Positions 8,500-17,550 are shown, numbered from the stretch's first letter. The stretch: 64,000 nt of DNA from Blastococcus sp. CT_GayMR16 (GCF_004570875.1 NZ_SPQK01000017.1:1-64000); one strand, 5' to 3'. Translations and numbers: made by a program. The notes: generated from the letters alone by a model not told the origin.

Positions 8500-9317
8500 C
8501 GCTGTGATCCAGGGGCGGGGTCCCGCCACGCGGCGCGGGTGAACAGGTCGCCCTGCGCGGTGCGGACGACGCCCACCGGGGTGCCGTAGAGGTGGGTGAG
8601 GAGCTCCTCCTGCACGACGTCGGTGATCGGGTCGTGGTGCGGATGCCCGTCGAGCAGGTAGATCGCCTCGGAGAGCACCGGCAGCAGGGGGTTCAGGTCG
8701 TGCGCCACCACCATGATCGTGACGTCGCGCTCGCGGTGCAGCTCACCGAGCAGCTGGACGATCTCCTGCTGGTTGCGCAGGTCCAGGTTGGCCAACGGCT
8801 CGTCGAGGAGCAGCAGCTCGGCGTCGTCGACGATGGCCTGGGCGATGGCGACCCGCTGCTGCTGGCCGCCCGAGAGCTCCGACATGCGGCTCTCGGCGTA
8901 GTCGTAGGCGCCCACCCGGCGCAGGGCCTCGTCCACCCGGGCGCGCTCGGCGGCCGAGGTGGGCCGCAGCCCGAACCGGCTCCCCGTCAGCCCCAGCGTG
9001 ACCAGGTCGCGACAGCGGATGGCGTGCCCCAGGGCGGCGGTGTAGTTCTGCGGGACGTAGCCGATCCGGCGGTTGCCGCGGCGCGGCGGCGCGCCCAGGA
9101 CGTCCACGCGGCCGCCTGCCACCGGGAGCAGGCCGAGGGCGAGCTGGAACAGGGTCGTCTTGCCGGCGCCGTTGGGACCGATCACGCCGACGACGGCGCC
9201 CGCGGCGACGCTGAACGTCCCCTCCGACCAGACCGTGCGGCCCCCGCGGACGACGCTCACGTCCACCATCTCCAGCGCGGCCGGACGGTCGCCACCGGTC
9301 GCGGGAAGCACCGTCAC
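8496..9317 (-). CDS. znuC: Metal ABC transporter ATP-binding protein
   Basis: 273 residues. Walker A is GPNGAGKTT, the signature is LSGGQQQR, Walker B is AELLLLDEPLANLD, and the switch His is in VVAHDLNPLL. The PQN and H(P/D) features and the C-terminal extension resemble ABC ATPases of the zinc/manganese group. The GTG at 9317 overlaps the stop of the binding-protein gene (GTGA), which fixes the start; a longer frame to 9368 would intrude into that gene. It energises import together with the permease at 7621-8499. Confidence 0.88.
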   Translation of the reverse strand: MTVLPATGGDRPAALEMVDVSVVRGGRTVWSEGTFSVAAGAVVGVIGPNGAGKTTLFQLALGLLPVAGGRVDVLGAPPRRGNRRIGYVPQNYTAALGHAIRCRDLVTLGLTGSRFGLRPTSAAERARVDEALRRVGAYDYAESRMSELSGGQQQRVAIAQAIVDDAELLLLDEPLANLDLRNQQEIVQLLGELHRERDVTIMVVAHDLNPLLPVLSEAIYLLDGHPHHDPITDVVQEELLTHLYGTPVGVVRTAQGDLFTRAAWRDPAPGSQR

Positions 9318-10249
9318 GGCGCCCCGGCGAGGGCGTCGGAGACGTCGGAGAACTGGGCGAGCTGCCACGCGATGAAGGAACCGCTCGCGTCGGGCGGCGA
9401 TTCCGAGACCTCGACCACCGGCACCCCGGCGGCCTCGGCGGCGGCGCGCAGCTGCTCCGGCACGCTGCCGCTGGTCTGCGTGTTGTAGATCAGGACGTCG
9501 ACGGAGCCGTCGGCCAGTGCCGACTCGAACGCGGCGAGATCACCGGGCGCCGGGTCGCTGTCGTTGCTCGAGGCGCGGCGGTACCCCTCCGGCGTCGCGT
9601 CGACCAGCCCGAGCGCCGCGGCCATCCGGTCGAACACCGGCTCGGTCGCGGCGTACGTGCGGCCGGAGACGCTCGAGCCGAGGGCGAGGACGGCGTCGAG
9701 GTAGGGGCGCAGGCCCGCCTGCCAGGCGGCGGCGCGCTCCTCGAAGAAGGGAGCGGCGTCGGGGGAGGCCCGGGTGAGCTCGTCGGCCAGGGCCGGGCCG
9801 ATGGCGTGCACCGCCTCGGGCTCGTACCAGAGGTGCGGGTCGGCGCCGTCGGGAGCGTCGACGAGGTCCGCCACGTCCAGCACCGCGGGCGCGGGGTCCT
9901 GGGACTCCACGGCGTCCTCGGCCCAGGAGTCGTAGTCGGCGCCGTTGACGACGACCAGGTCGGCGTCGGAGAAGGCGGCGAGATCGGCCGTGCCGGGCTC
10001 GAAGTCGTGCGGGTCCACCGCGCCGGACGCCACGATCGTCGTGACGTTCGCGCAGTCACCCCCGATGGAGCGGACGACGTCGCTCCACTGGCCGACCGAG
10101 ACCACGACGTCGACGACCTCGCCGGGGCACGCGTCGGCATTGCCGGTCGCGACCGTCGATCCGTCGTCGGATCCGCCGGAGCAGGCGGCGACAGCGAGAG
10201 TGGTGAGCGCGACCGCCGTGCGGACGGCGGTGGTGCGGGCGCGGGGCAC
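9314..10249 (-). CDS. znuA: Zinc/manganese ABC transporter substrate-binding lipoprotein
   Basis: 311 residues, cluster A-I metal-binding protein. The N terminus is a lipoprotein signal with lipobox LAVAAC (Cys23). Metal ligands of the family are visible: His81 in DPHDFEP and His139 in DPHLWYEP. At the third ligand site the sequence is ATEPVF (Glu203) rather than the His of classical ZnuA, as in PsaA-like proteins, so zinc versus manganese is not settled by ligands. There is no His-rich loop. The start is the GTG at 10249, with GAGGAG 10 bases upstream; a TTG at 10276 would lie inside the Zur-like box. First gene of a znuA-znuC-znuB operon. Confidence 0.86.
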   Translation of the reverse strand: MPRARTTAVRTAVALTTLAVAACSGGSDDGSTVATGNADACPGEVVDVVVSVGQWSDVVRSIGGDCANVTTIVASGAVDPHDFEPGTADLAAFSDADLVVVNGADYDSWAEDAVESQDPAPAVLDVADLVDAPDGADPHLWYEPEAVHAIGPALADELTRASPDAAPFFEERAAAWQAGLRPYLDAVLALGSSVSGRTYAATEPVFDRMAAALGLVDATPEGYRRASSNDSDPAPGDLAAFESALADGSVDVLIYNTQTSGSVPEQLRAAAEAAGVPVVEVSESPPDASGSFIAWQLAQFSDVSDALAGAP

Positions 10250-10270
10250 GACGGCGGTTCTCCTCGTAAC

Positions 10271-10285
10271 TGACAATGATTCCCA
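10271..10285 (-). promoter_or_regulatory. Zur-like box
   Basis: TGACAATGATTCCCA on the plus strand matches the actinobacterial Zur consensus as remembered (TGAAAATGATTTTCA) at 12 of 15 positions, including the AATGATT core. It lies 22-36 bp before the znuA start, where a repressor would block the promoter or early transcript. This supports zinc as the cargo. No zur gene is in the window. Confidence 0.65.
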
Positions 10286-10337
10286 CTACCAGTATGCCCG
10301 ACGGGAGCGTCCCGCCGCACGGGGGTCAGGAAGGGCG

Positions 10338-11354
10338 TCAGCGGGAGCCGGCGACCAGCGGATCCCAGAGGTCCAGGGCGGCGGGATAGGACGCGTAGAC
10401 GCTGAACCGGTCGATCACGCCGTCGAAGCGCCGCACCACCTCGGTCGGCACGTCCTGTGGCTCGGCGACGACGGCGAACGCGGCCAGGACCTCGTCGTCG
10501 ACCAGGTCGCGCATCGCCGTCCACTTGTCCTCGCGGCGGCTGACCGACAGGGCGTGCAGTTCGTCGGCGAGGGACTCCCAGCCGTGCACCTCGAGCACCG
10601 GGCGGTAGGCAGGCGTACTGCCGTAGAACGCGATCGTCGCCTTCACCGCAAGGGCGGCCGCGGCCATCTCCTCGGCGTCCCGGCCGGTCACGACCATCCC
10701 GGGAAGCGTGACGGCGACCTGCTCCCGGGTCCGGCCGGCGGTGGCCAGGCCCTCCTCCAGCGCCGGGATCGTGCGCTCGCGCAGGTAGCGCTCGGTGGTG
10801 AACCCGTGCACCAGCAGACCGTCGCCGACCTCACCGGCCAGCCGCGTCATCGCCGGGCCGACCGCCGCGAGGTACACCGGCGGGGGGCCCCACTCGTGCG
10901 CGGCGGGGGCGAACATCGGCGTCATCAGGGTGTGCCGGTAGTGCTCGCCCTGGAAGCGCAGCGGGGTGCCATCCTGCCACGCGCTCCAGATGGCGTTCAG
11001 CGCGTCGACATACTCGCGCATCCGGGCGACCGGCGGGCTCCACGGCATCGAGAACCGCCGCTCGATGTGCGCTTTGATCTGCGTCCCCAGGCCGAGTACG
11101 AACCGGCCGCGGGTGTAGCGCTGGAGGTCGTAGGCGGTGGTGGCGAGGGTCATCGGGGAGCGGGCGAACGCGACCGCGATCGCCGTCCCCACCTGCAGCC
11201 GTTCGGTGGCCAGCCCGGCCGCCATCAGGGGAAGGAAGGGGTCGGAGTCGACCTCGGACGCCCACACCCCGGCGTAGCCGCGGGCCTCCAGGTCCCGGGC
11301 GGTGGCCGGGATGTCGTCGTTCCCGGTGGACAGCAGCGCGGCGTCGAGGAGCAC
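10338..11354 (-). CDS. LLM class F420-dependent oxidoreductase
   Basis: 338 residues, luciferase-like monooxygenase fold using reduced F420 or flavin. It starts with a beta strand (MLLDAALLSTGNDD), then ATARDLEARGYAGVWASEVDSDPFLPL, RLQVGTAIAVAFARSPM and GRFVLGLGTQ, which are family landmarks. Length and N terminus resemble the TIGR03617 subgroup. The GTG at 11354 is chosen because the LLM beta strand begins there; the frame stays open far upstream but that part is antisense to the AtuA cluster. It diverges from the TIGR03084-like gene across 106 bp, and may belong functionally to that acyl-CoA cluster. Its substrate is unknown. Confidence 0.82.
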   Translation of the reverse strand: MLLDAALLSTGNDDIPATARDLEARGYAGVWASEVDSDPFLPLMAAGLATERLQVGTAIAVAFARSPMTLATTAYDLQRYTRGRFVLGLGTQIKAHIERRFSMPWSPPVARMREYVDALNAIWSAWQDGTPLRFQGEHYRHTLMTPMFAPAAHEWGPPPVYLAAVGPAMTRLAGEVGDGLLVHGFTTERYLRERTIPALEEGLATAGRTREQVAVTLPGMVVTGRDAEEMAAAALAVKATIAFYGSTPAYRPVLEVHGWESLADELHALSVSRREDKWTAMRDLVDDEVLAAFAVVAEPQDVPTEVVRRFDGVIDRFSVYASYPAALDLWDPLVAGSR

Positions 11355-11460
11355 GGCTGCCGAGCTTGCCCGACAGGGGACCCCCTGGCGAGGTCCGGAC
11401 CGCCTTCCGTAGGTTCTGCGCCCAGTGGCCGGCAGCGTCGCCGGCCGGCAGGAGGTCGTC

Positions 11461-12255
11461 GTGGCGCAGCTGGCACCGCTGCTCGCCGACCTTCGGGCCG
11501 AGGGGGACGCACTGGACGGCGTCGTCGCCGCGCTCGAGGAGACGGCGTGGCTGGGCCAGACGCCGGCCGAGGGCTGGACCATCGCCCACCAGATCGCCCA
11601 CCTCGCCTGGACCGACGAGCAGGCGCTCCTCGCCGCGACCGACCCCGAGGGGTTCACCCGTGCGATGACCGACGCCGCTCCCGGCCTGACCGCCGCCGTC
11701 GACGACGCCGCGGACACGGGCGCGACCGACGCGCCGGAGCGGTTGCTGGCGCGGTGGCGGGACGGGCGGGCGGCGCTGGCCGAGCGGTTGGCCGCCCTGC
11801 CCGCGGGCGCCCGGCTGCCGTGGTTCGGGCCGCCGATGAGCGCGGAGTCCATGGCGACGGCGCGGCTGATGGAGACGTGGGCGCACGGCCTCGACGTCAC
11901 CGATGCGCTGCACCACCCGCCGTCGGTGTCCGGGCGGTTGCGGCACGTCGCGCACATCGGCGTCCGCACGCGCGATTTCGCCTTCCAGCAGAACGGGCTC
12001 CCGCCGCCGACCGACGAGTTCCGCGTGGAGCTGACCGCGCCGGACGGCGGCACCTGGACCTGGGGACCCGAGGACGCCGACCAGCGGGTCACCGGCCCGG
12101 CGCTGGACTTCTGCCTGCGGGTCACCCGCCGGCGGCACCGTGCCGACCTTGCTCTCGAGGCCACCGGCCCCGATGCCGACCGCTGGCTGGACCTCGCGCA
12201 GGCCTTCGCCGGGCCGCCCGGCGAGGAGCGCCCGCCCGCGGACGCCGGTACGTGA
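11461..12255 (+). CDS. TIGR03084-like metal-binding protein (DinB/maleylpyruvate isomerase family)
   Basis: 264 residues. The first half is the DinB four-helix fold with ligand-type His residues in EGWTIAHQIAHLAWTDEQAL and METWAHGLDVTDAL; this family includes mycothiol-dependent isomerases. The C-terminal half matches the TIGR03084 type (RHVAHIGVRTRDFAF, then a small beta domain). The GTG at 11461 follows AGGAGG with a 5-base gap, preferred to the GTG at 11425. It is the first gene of the acyl-CoA cluster, and its stop overlaps the next start (GTGA). The precise reaction is unknown; mycothiol- or metal-dependent isomerisation or hydrolysis is plausible. Confidence 0.8.
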   Translation: MAQLAPLLADLRAEGDALDGVVAALEETAWLGQTPAEGWTIAHQIAHLAWTDEQALLAATDPEGFTRAMTDAAPGLTAAVDDAADTGATDAPERLLARWRDGRAALAERLAALPAGARLPWFGPPMSAESMATARLMETWAHGLDVTDALHHPPSVSGRLRHVAHIGVRTRDFAFQQNGLPPPTDEFRVELTAPDGGTWTWGPEDADQRVTGPALDFCLRVTRRRHRADLALEATGPDADRWLDLAQAFAGPPGEERPPADAGT

Positions 12256-13973
12256 GCGGACCGCTGCGGATCGGCAACGCGTCGGGCTTCTACGGGGACC
12301 GGCGGTCGGCGGTCCGGGAGATGCTCGAGGACGGGCCGCTCGACGTCCTCACGGGTGACTACCTGGCCGAGCTGACCCTGCTGATCCTGGGCCGGGACCG
12401 GGCGAAGGACCCCTCCCGCGGGTACGCGCGCACCTTCCTGTCCCAGATGGAGGAGTGCCTCGGGCTGGCGCACGACCGGGGCGTCCGGATCGTGGTGAAC
12501 GCCGGCGGGCTGAACCCGGCCGGCCTCGCGGACGCGCTGCGGGACCTGGCCGGCCGGCTGGGTCTGCCGAGCGCCGTGGCGCACGTGGAGGGCGACGACC
12601 TGCTGCCCCGCGCGGCGGATCTGGGGCTCGGGGCGCCGCTGACCGCGAACGCCTACCTCGGCGCGTTCGGGATCGCGGAATGCCTGCGTGCCGGGGCGGA
12701 CGTCGTCGTCACCGGCCGGGTCACCGACGCCTCGCTGGTGGTCGGGCCGGGTATCGCGTACTTCGGCTGGGGCCGCGACGACCTGGACGCGCTGGCCGGT
12801 GCCGTGGCGGCCGGTCACGTGCTGGAGTGCGGTGCCCAGGCCACCGGCGGCAACCTCGCCTCCTTCGACGAGCACCCGCTCGAGCAGCTGCTGCACCCCG
12901 GCTTCCCGCTGGTCGAACTCGCCGCCGACGGCTCCTGCGTGATCACCAAGCACCCCGGCACCGGCGGCGTGGTCGACCGCGACACCGTCACCGCCCAGCT
13001 GCTCTACGAGATCGGCGGCCCGCGGTACGCCGGCCCCGACGTGGTCGCGCGGTTCGACACGATCCGGCTGGACGACGACGGTCGCGACCGGGTGCGGATC
13101 TCCGGGGTGCGCGGCGAGCTCCCGCCGCCGGAGGCGAAGGTCTGTCTCAACGCACTCGGCGGGCACCGCAACGAGGTGACGTTCGTGCTGACCGGCGACC
13201 GGATCGACGCGAAGGCAGCCTTCGCCCGTGCGCAGTTCGAGGCCGGCCTGCCCGTGCGGCCGGCCGAACTGGCCTGGTCGACGGTCGGGGTCGAGCGACC
13301 GGACGCCGGCACCGAGGCCGGCGCCAGCGTGCTCCTGCGCTGCTCGGCGCTGGACCCCTCGCCCGAGGTCGTCGGCCGCGCGTTCAGCGGGGCGGCTGTG
13401 GAGATGGCGCTGGCAAGCTATCCGGGCTTCCACCTCACCGCGCCGCCGGGCACCGGATCCCCGTTCGGCGTCTACACGGCCGCGTTCGTGCCGCAGGACG
13501 CTGTCCCGCACGTCGCCGTCCTGCCCGACGGCAGCCGCGTGGACATCGCCCCGTCCGTGCAGACCCATCCCCTCGAGGAGTTGTCTTCGGCACAGTCGTG
13601 CTCTGCTTCGCCAGGTAAGCAGAGCACGACCTTCGCCGGACCCACCCGCCGGGCGCCGCTCGGCGCCGTCGCCCGCGCCCGCAGCGGTGACAAGGGCGGG
13701 ACGGCGAACATCGGACTGTGGGCGGGCACCGACGAGGCGGCTGCCTGGCTCGCGGCCACCCTCACGCCCGACCGCGTGCGCGAACTGCTGCCCGAGGCCG
13801 CGGCGCTGCCCGTCACAGTCCACGCGCTGCCGAACCTGCGGGCGGTCAACGTCGTCATCGACGGGCTGCTCGGCCGCGGTGTGGCGGCCAGCAGCCGGTT
13901 CGACCCCCAGGGCAAGGCGGTCGGTGAATGGCTGCGCGGCCGCACCCTCGACATCCCGGAGGCCTTGTTGTGA
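12252..13973 (+). CDS. AtuA-like acyclic terpene utilisation family protein
   Basis: 573 residues. The large N-terminal domain (about 1-430) has the AtuA family pattern: IGNASGFYGDR at the start, GDYLAELTLLILGR, RIVVNAGGLNPAGLADALR, TANAYLGAFGIAECL, ADVVVTGRVTDASLVVGP and GHVLECGAQATGGN. A separate C-terminal domain of about 100 residues (RARSGDKGGTANIGLWAG) is the AtuA ferredoxin-like fold. A 36-nt perfect hairpin encodes the linker between the two. AtuA is needed for citronellol/geraniol use in Pseudomonas but its reaction is unknown; mycobacteria have a homologue (Rv0976c) next to a carboxylase. The GTG start overlaps the previous stop. Confidence 0.8.
   Translation: MSGPLRIGNASGFYGDRRSAVREMLEDGPLDVLTGDYLAELTLLILGRDRAKDPSRGYARTFLSQMEECLGLAHDRGVRIVVNAGGLNPAGLADALRDLAGRLGLPSAVAHVEGDDLLPRAADLGLGAPLTANAYLGAFGIAECLRAGADVVVTGRVTDASLVVGPGIAYFGWGRDDLDALAGAVAAGHVLECGAQATGGNLASFDEHPLEQLLHPGFPLVELAADGSCVITKHPGTGGVVDRDTVTAQLLYEIGGPRYAGPDVVARFDTIRLDDDGRDRVRISGVRGELPPPEAKVCLNALGGHRNEVTFVLTGDRIDAKAAFARAQFEAGLPVRPAELAWSTVGVERPDAGTEAGASVLLRCSALDPSPEVVGRAFSGAAVEMALASYPGFHLTAPPGTGSPFGVYTAAFVPQDAVPHVAVLPDGSRVDIAPSVQTHPLEELSSAQSCSASPGKQSTTFAGPTRRAPLGAVARARSGDKGGTANIGLWAGTDEAAAWLAATLTPDRVRELLPEAAALPVTVHALPNLRAVNVVIDGLLGRGVAASSRFDPQGKAVGEWLRGRTLDIPEALL
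13595..13630. repeat. In-frame 36-nt perfect hairpin inside the AtuA-like gene
   Basis: The arms GTCGTGCTCTGCTT (13595-13608) and AAGCAGAGCACGAC (13617-13630) are exact reverse complements around an 8-base loop. The unit is exactly 12 codons and lies at the junction of the two protein domains, encoding part of a Ser/Cys/Gln-rich linker. Its lower G+C and Ser/Thr coding differ from the flanking gene, as expected of an inserted palindromic element. Confidence 0.8.
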
Positions 13974-15583
13974 CCGTGTTCCGCTCGGCGCTGGATCCGG
14001 CGTCGGCGCAGTTCGCCGCCAACCGCGAGGCGATGCTCGACGCCCTCGCGGCCCTGGACGCCGAGCACGCCAAGGCGCTCGCCGGCGGAGGGGAGAGGGC
14101 GGTCGCCCGGCACCGGACGCGCGGCAAGCTCCTGCCGCGCGAGCGGATCGAGCTGCTGCTCGACCCCGACAGCCCGTTCCTCGAGCTCTCCCCGCTGGCC
14201 GCCTGGGGCAGCGACTTCGCCGTCGGCGCCAGCGTGGTCACCGGCGTCGGCGTGATCGAGGACGTCGAGTGCGTCCTGGTCGCCAACGACCCCACCGTCC
14301 GCGGCGGCGCGAGCAACCCGTGGACGCTGAAGAAGACGCTGCGCGCGATGCAGATCGCCCGCGAGAACCGGCTGCCGCTGATCAACCTGGTCGAGTCCGG
14401 CGGCGCCGACCTGCCCACGCAGAAGGACATCTTCATTCCAGGCGGGCAGATCTTCCGCGACCTGACCCGGCTCTCGGCGGCGGGCATCCCGACGATCGCG
14501 CTGGTCTTCGGCAACTCGACTGCCGGCGGCGCGTACGTGCCCGGCATGAGCGACCACGTCGTGATGGTGGACGGGGGCGCGAAGGTCTTCCTCGGCGGGC
14601 CGCCGCTGGTGCGCATGGCCACCGGTGAGATCGCCGACGAGGAGGAGCTCGGCGGGGCCGCGATGCACGGCCGGGTCAGCGGACTCGCCGACCACGTGGC
14701 CCTGGACGAGGTCGACGCGCTGCGGATCGGACGGCGGATCGTCGCCCGGCTGGACTGGCGCAAGCGCGGCCCGGTCCCGGGCGCGTCCGTCGCCCTGCGC
14801 TACGACGAGGAGGAGCTGCTCGGCATCGTCGGCACCGACCTGTCGCGCCCGTTCGACCCACGCGAGGTGCTCGCCCGGGTGGTCGACGACTCGGACTTCG
14901 ACGAGGTCAAGCGCCGCTACGGGCCGAGCCTGGTCACCGCCTGGGCACGGATCCACGGCCACCCGGTCGGCGTGCTCGCCAACGCGCAGGGCGTGCTGTT
15001 CAGCCAGGAGGCGCAGAAGGCCGCGCAGTTCATCGCGCTGGCCAACCAGAGCGACACCCCGCTGGTCTTCCTGCACAACACCACCGGCTACATGGTCGGC
15101 CGGGAGTACGAGCAGGGCGGGATCATCAAGCACGGCGCGATGATGATCAACGCCGTCGCCAACAGCCGGGTCCCGCACCTGTCGGTGCTGCTCGGGGCCT
15201 CCTACGGCGCCGGGCACTACGGGATGTGCGGCCGCGCCTTCGACCCCCGGTTCCTGTTCGCCTGGCCCTCGGCGAAGTCGGCGGTCATGGGGCCGGCGCA
15301 ACTGGCGGGCGTGCTGTCGATCGTCGCCCGCGCCGCCGCCGAGGCCCGCGGGACGGCGTTCGACGAGGAGGGTGACGCCGCGCTCCGGGCTGCGGTCGAG
15401 GCCCAGATCGAGGCCGAGTCGCTGCCGCAGTTCCTGTCCGGCCGCGTCTACGACGACGGCGTCATCGACCCCCGCGACACCCGCACCGTGCTCGGCCTCT
15501 GCCTGTCGGCGATCGCCAACCGCGAGGTCGAGGGCGTGGGCGCAGGCAGAGGAGACGCCGGCTTCGGCGTCTTCCGGATGTGA
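13970..15583 (+). CDS. Acyl-CoA carboxylase carboxyltransferase (beta) subunit
   Basis: 537 residues, biotin-dependent carboxyltransferase with both the N- and C-terminal crotonase-like halves. Visible landmarks: RHRTRGKLLPRERIELLLDP, NPWTLKKTLRAMQIARENRLP, GNSTAGGAYVPGMSDHVVMVD, the biotin-binding region GAMMINAVANSRVPHLSVLLGASYGAGHYGMCGRAF and FAWPSAKSAVMGPAQ. It is of the methylcrotonyl/geranyl-CoA type by general look. It would transfer CO2 from BCCP-biotin to an unsaturated branched acyl-CoA. The GTG at 13970 overlaps the AtuA stop as GTGA and has CCCGGAGG upstream. It forms a complex with the next gene product. Confidence 0.91.
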   Translation: MTVFRSALDPASAQFAANREAMLDALAALDAEHAKALAGGGERAVARHRTRGKLLPRERIELLLDPDSPFLELSPLAAWGSDFAVGASVVTGVGVIEDVECVLVANDPTVRGGASNPWTLKKTLRAMQIARENRLPLINLVESGGADLPTQKDIFIPGGQIFRDLTRLSAAGIPTIALVFGNSTAGGAYVPGMSDHVVMVDGGAKVFLGGPPLVRMATGEIADEEELGGAAMHGRVSGLADHVALDEVDALRIGRRIVARLDWRKRGPVPGASVALRYDEEELLGIVGTDLSRPFDPREVLARVVDDSDFDEVKRRYGPSLVTAWARIHGHPVGVLANAQGVLFSQEAQKAAQFIALANQSDTPLVFLHNTTGYMVGREYEQGGIIKHGAMMINAVANSRVPHLSVLLGASYGAGHYGMCGRAFDPRFLFAWPSAKSAVMGPAQLAGVLSIVARAAAEARGTAFDEEGDAALRAAVEAQIEAESLPQFLSGRVYDDGVIDPRDTRTVLGLCLSAIANREVEGVGAGRGDAGFGVFRM

Positions 15584-17550
15584 GCGCCGTGATCTCCAGA
15601 GTGCTCGTGGCCAATCGGGGCGAGATCGCCCGGCGGGTCTTCCGCACCTGCCGCGACCTGGGCATCGGCACCGTGGCGGTCTACTCCGACGCGGACGCAG
15701 ACAGCCCGCACCGCGCCGAGGCCGACCGCGCCGTGTGGCTGCCGGGCTCGGCGCCTGCCGACACCTATCTGCGGGCCGACCTGCTGATCGACGCCGCCCG
15801 CACCGCCGGCGCCGACGCCGTCCATCCGGGCTACGGGTTCCTGTCGGAGAACGCCGCGTTCGCGCAGGCGGTGATCGACGCCGGCCTCACCTGGATCGGG
15901 CCGCCGCCGGCCGCGATCGCCGCCATGGGCTCCAAGGTCGAGGCCAAGAAGCTCATGGCCGCCGCCGGAGTGCCGGTGCTGCCCGAGCTGGACCCGACCG
16001 CCGTCACCGAGGCCGACCTGCCGGTGCTGGTCAAGGCATCGGCGGGCGGCGGGGGCCGCGGCATGCGCGTCGTGCGGACCCTCGCCGACCTTCCGGCGGC
16101 GCTCACGACCGCCCGCGCCGAGGCCGCCTCGGCCTTCGGCGACCCGACCGTGTTCTGCGAGCCCTACGTCGAGGCGGGCCACCACCTCGAGGTGCAGGTG
16201 CTCGCCGACACCCACGGCACCGTGTGGTCCCTCGGCGAGCGGGAGTGCTCGCTGCAGCGCCGGCACCAGAAGGTGGTCGAGGAGACGCCGTCCCCCATGG
16301 TGGACGACGCCCTGCGCGCCGAACTGGCCGCCGCGGCGGTCGCGGCGGCGAAGGCGATCGACTACGTCGGCGCCGGCACCGTCGAGTTCCTGGCCCGCGA
16401 CAACGGCACGTTCTGGTTCCTCGAGACCAACACCCGCCTCCAGGTCGAGCACCCCGTCACCGAGTGCGTCACCGGCCTGGACCTCGTCGCCGAGCAGCTG
16501 CGGATCGCCGCGGGGGAGCGGCTGCCGGCCACGCCCCCCGAGCCGCGGGGCGCGGCGATCGAGGCGCGGCTCTACGCGGAGGACCCGGCGCAGGGCTGGC
16601 GGCCCACCGGCGGCACGGTCCACCGGTTCGCCGTCCCCGGGGTGCAGGCGGAGTTCGACGTGCTCGCCCGGCCCGGCGTCCGGCTGGACGCCGGGATCGT
16701 CGACGGCACGCCCGTCGGCACGTCCTACGACCCGATGCTGGCCAAGGTGATCGCCTGGGCGCCGACCCGCGCGGAGGCGGCCGCCCGGCTCGCGGCGGCC
16801 CTGGCCGGCGCCAGGGTGCACGGCCCGACGACGAACCGCGACCTGCTGGTGCGCACCCTGCGCCACCCCGACTTCCTGAGCGGCCGCACCGACACCGGGT
16901 TCTTCGACCGGATCGGCCTGGACGTCCTCGCCGCCCCGCTGGCCGGTCCGGCCGAGACCGAGCTGGCCGTGCTCGCCGGTGCCCTCGCGAGCGCCGCGGC
17001 CCGGCGCCGTGCCGCCCGCGTGCTGGGCGAACTACCGGGCGGGTGGCGGAACGTCCCGTCACAGTTCGCACGAGCGGAGTTCGAGGTGGCCGGGAGGACT
17101 GTCGAGGTCGGCTACCGGCACACGCGTCAAGGCCTCCTGGTCGAAGGCCGCAGCGACGTCGTGCTGGTGTCCGCGACCGCCGACGAGGTGGTCCTGGAGG
17201 TCGCCGGTGTGGAGCACCGGCTGGACGTGACGATCGCCGGGAATGCCGTCGACGTCGACGGGGACGGCTGGGCGGTGTCGCTGACGGCGCTACCCCGGTT
17301 CCCGGACGCGACGACGGCGGTGGCGGAGGGCTCGCTGGTCGCGCCCATGCCCGGGACGGTCACCGCGGTCCATGTGGCCGTCGGCGACGAGGTGCGGGCG
17401 GGTCAGCCCCTGCTCGTGCTGGAGGCGATGAAGATGCAGCACCCCGTTGTGGCCGGGAGCGACGGCGTGGTGCGCTCCCTGGACGTCGTCCCGGGGGCAC
17501 AGGTGGACGCGGGCGCGGTGCTCGCCGTGATCGAGGCAGGGGAACAGTGA
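15580..17550 (+). CDS. Acyl-CoA carboxylase alpha subunit (biotin carboxylase + BCCP)
   Basis: 656 residues. Biotin carboxylase domain at about 5-450: VLVANRGEIARRVFRTCRDLG, ATP-grasp glycine loop KASAGGGGRGMRVV, ERECSLQRRHQKVVEE and LETNTRLQVEHPVTE. A linker domain follows, then a biotinyl domain at about 585-656 with the biotinylation site EAMKMQHPV. Together with the beta subunit it would form an MCC/GCC-like holoenzyme. The GTG start overlaps the beta-subunit stop (GTGA), indicating coupled translation and fixed stoichiometry. Methylcrotonyl-CoA versus geranyl-CoA specificity cannot be read from the sequence. Confidence 0.93.
   Translation: MSAVISRVLVANRGEIARRVFRTCRDLGIGTVAVYSDADADSPHRAEADRAVWLPGSAPADTYLRADLLIDAARTAGADAVHPGYGFLSENAAFAQAVIDAGLTWIGPPPAAIAAMGSKVEAKKLMAAAGVPVLPELDPTAVTEADLPVLVKASAGGGGRGMRVVRTLADLPAALTTARAEAASAFGDPTVFCEPYVEAGHHLEVQVLADTHGTVWSLGERECSLQRRHQKVVEETPSPMVDDALRAELAAAAVAAAKAIDYVGAGTVEFLARDNGTFWFLETNTRLQVEHPVTECVTGLDLVAEQLRIAAGERLPATPPEPRGAAIEARLYAEDPAQGWRPTGGTVHRFAVPGVQAEFDVLARPGVRLDAGIVDGTPVGTSYDPMLAKVIAWAPTRAEAAARLAAALAGARVHGPTTNRDLLVRTLRHPDFLSGRTDTGFFDRIGLDVLAAPLAGPAETELAVLAGALASAAARRRAARVLGELPGGWRNVPSQFARAEFEVAGRTVEVGYRHTRQGLLVEGRSDVVLVSATADEVVLEVAGVEHRLDVTIAGNAVDVDGDGWAVSLTALPRFPDATTAVAEGSLVAPMPGTVTAVHVAVGDEVRAGQPLLVLEAMKMQHPVVAGSDGVVRSLDVVPGAQVDAGAVLAVIEAGEQ

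Noticed and set aside
11355-11460. CAGGGG-AC-CCCCTG dyad in the LLM/TIGR03084 divergent promoter
   Set aside because: Could be an operator, but such G/C dyads are frequent by chance at this base composition and no second copy was found.
9945-12251. Long plus-strand extension in front of the AtuA-like gene
   Set aside because: The open frame runs antisense to znuA and the LLM gene and out of frame through the TIGR03084-like gene; AtuA homology begins only at 12252 with a GTGA overlap.
11355-13823. Minus-strand extension in front of the LLM oxidoreductase
   Set aside because: It is antisense to the AtuA and DinB-like genes; LLM homology begins at the GTG at 11354.
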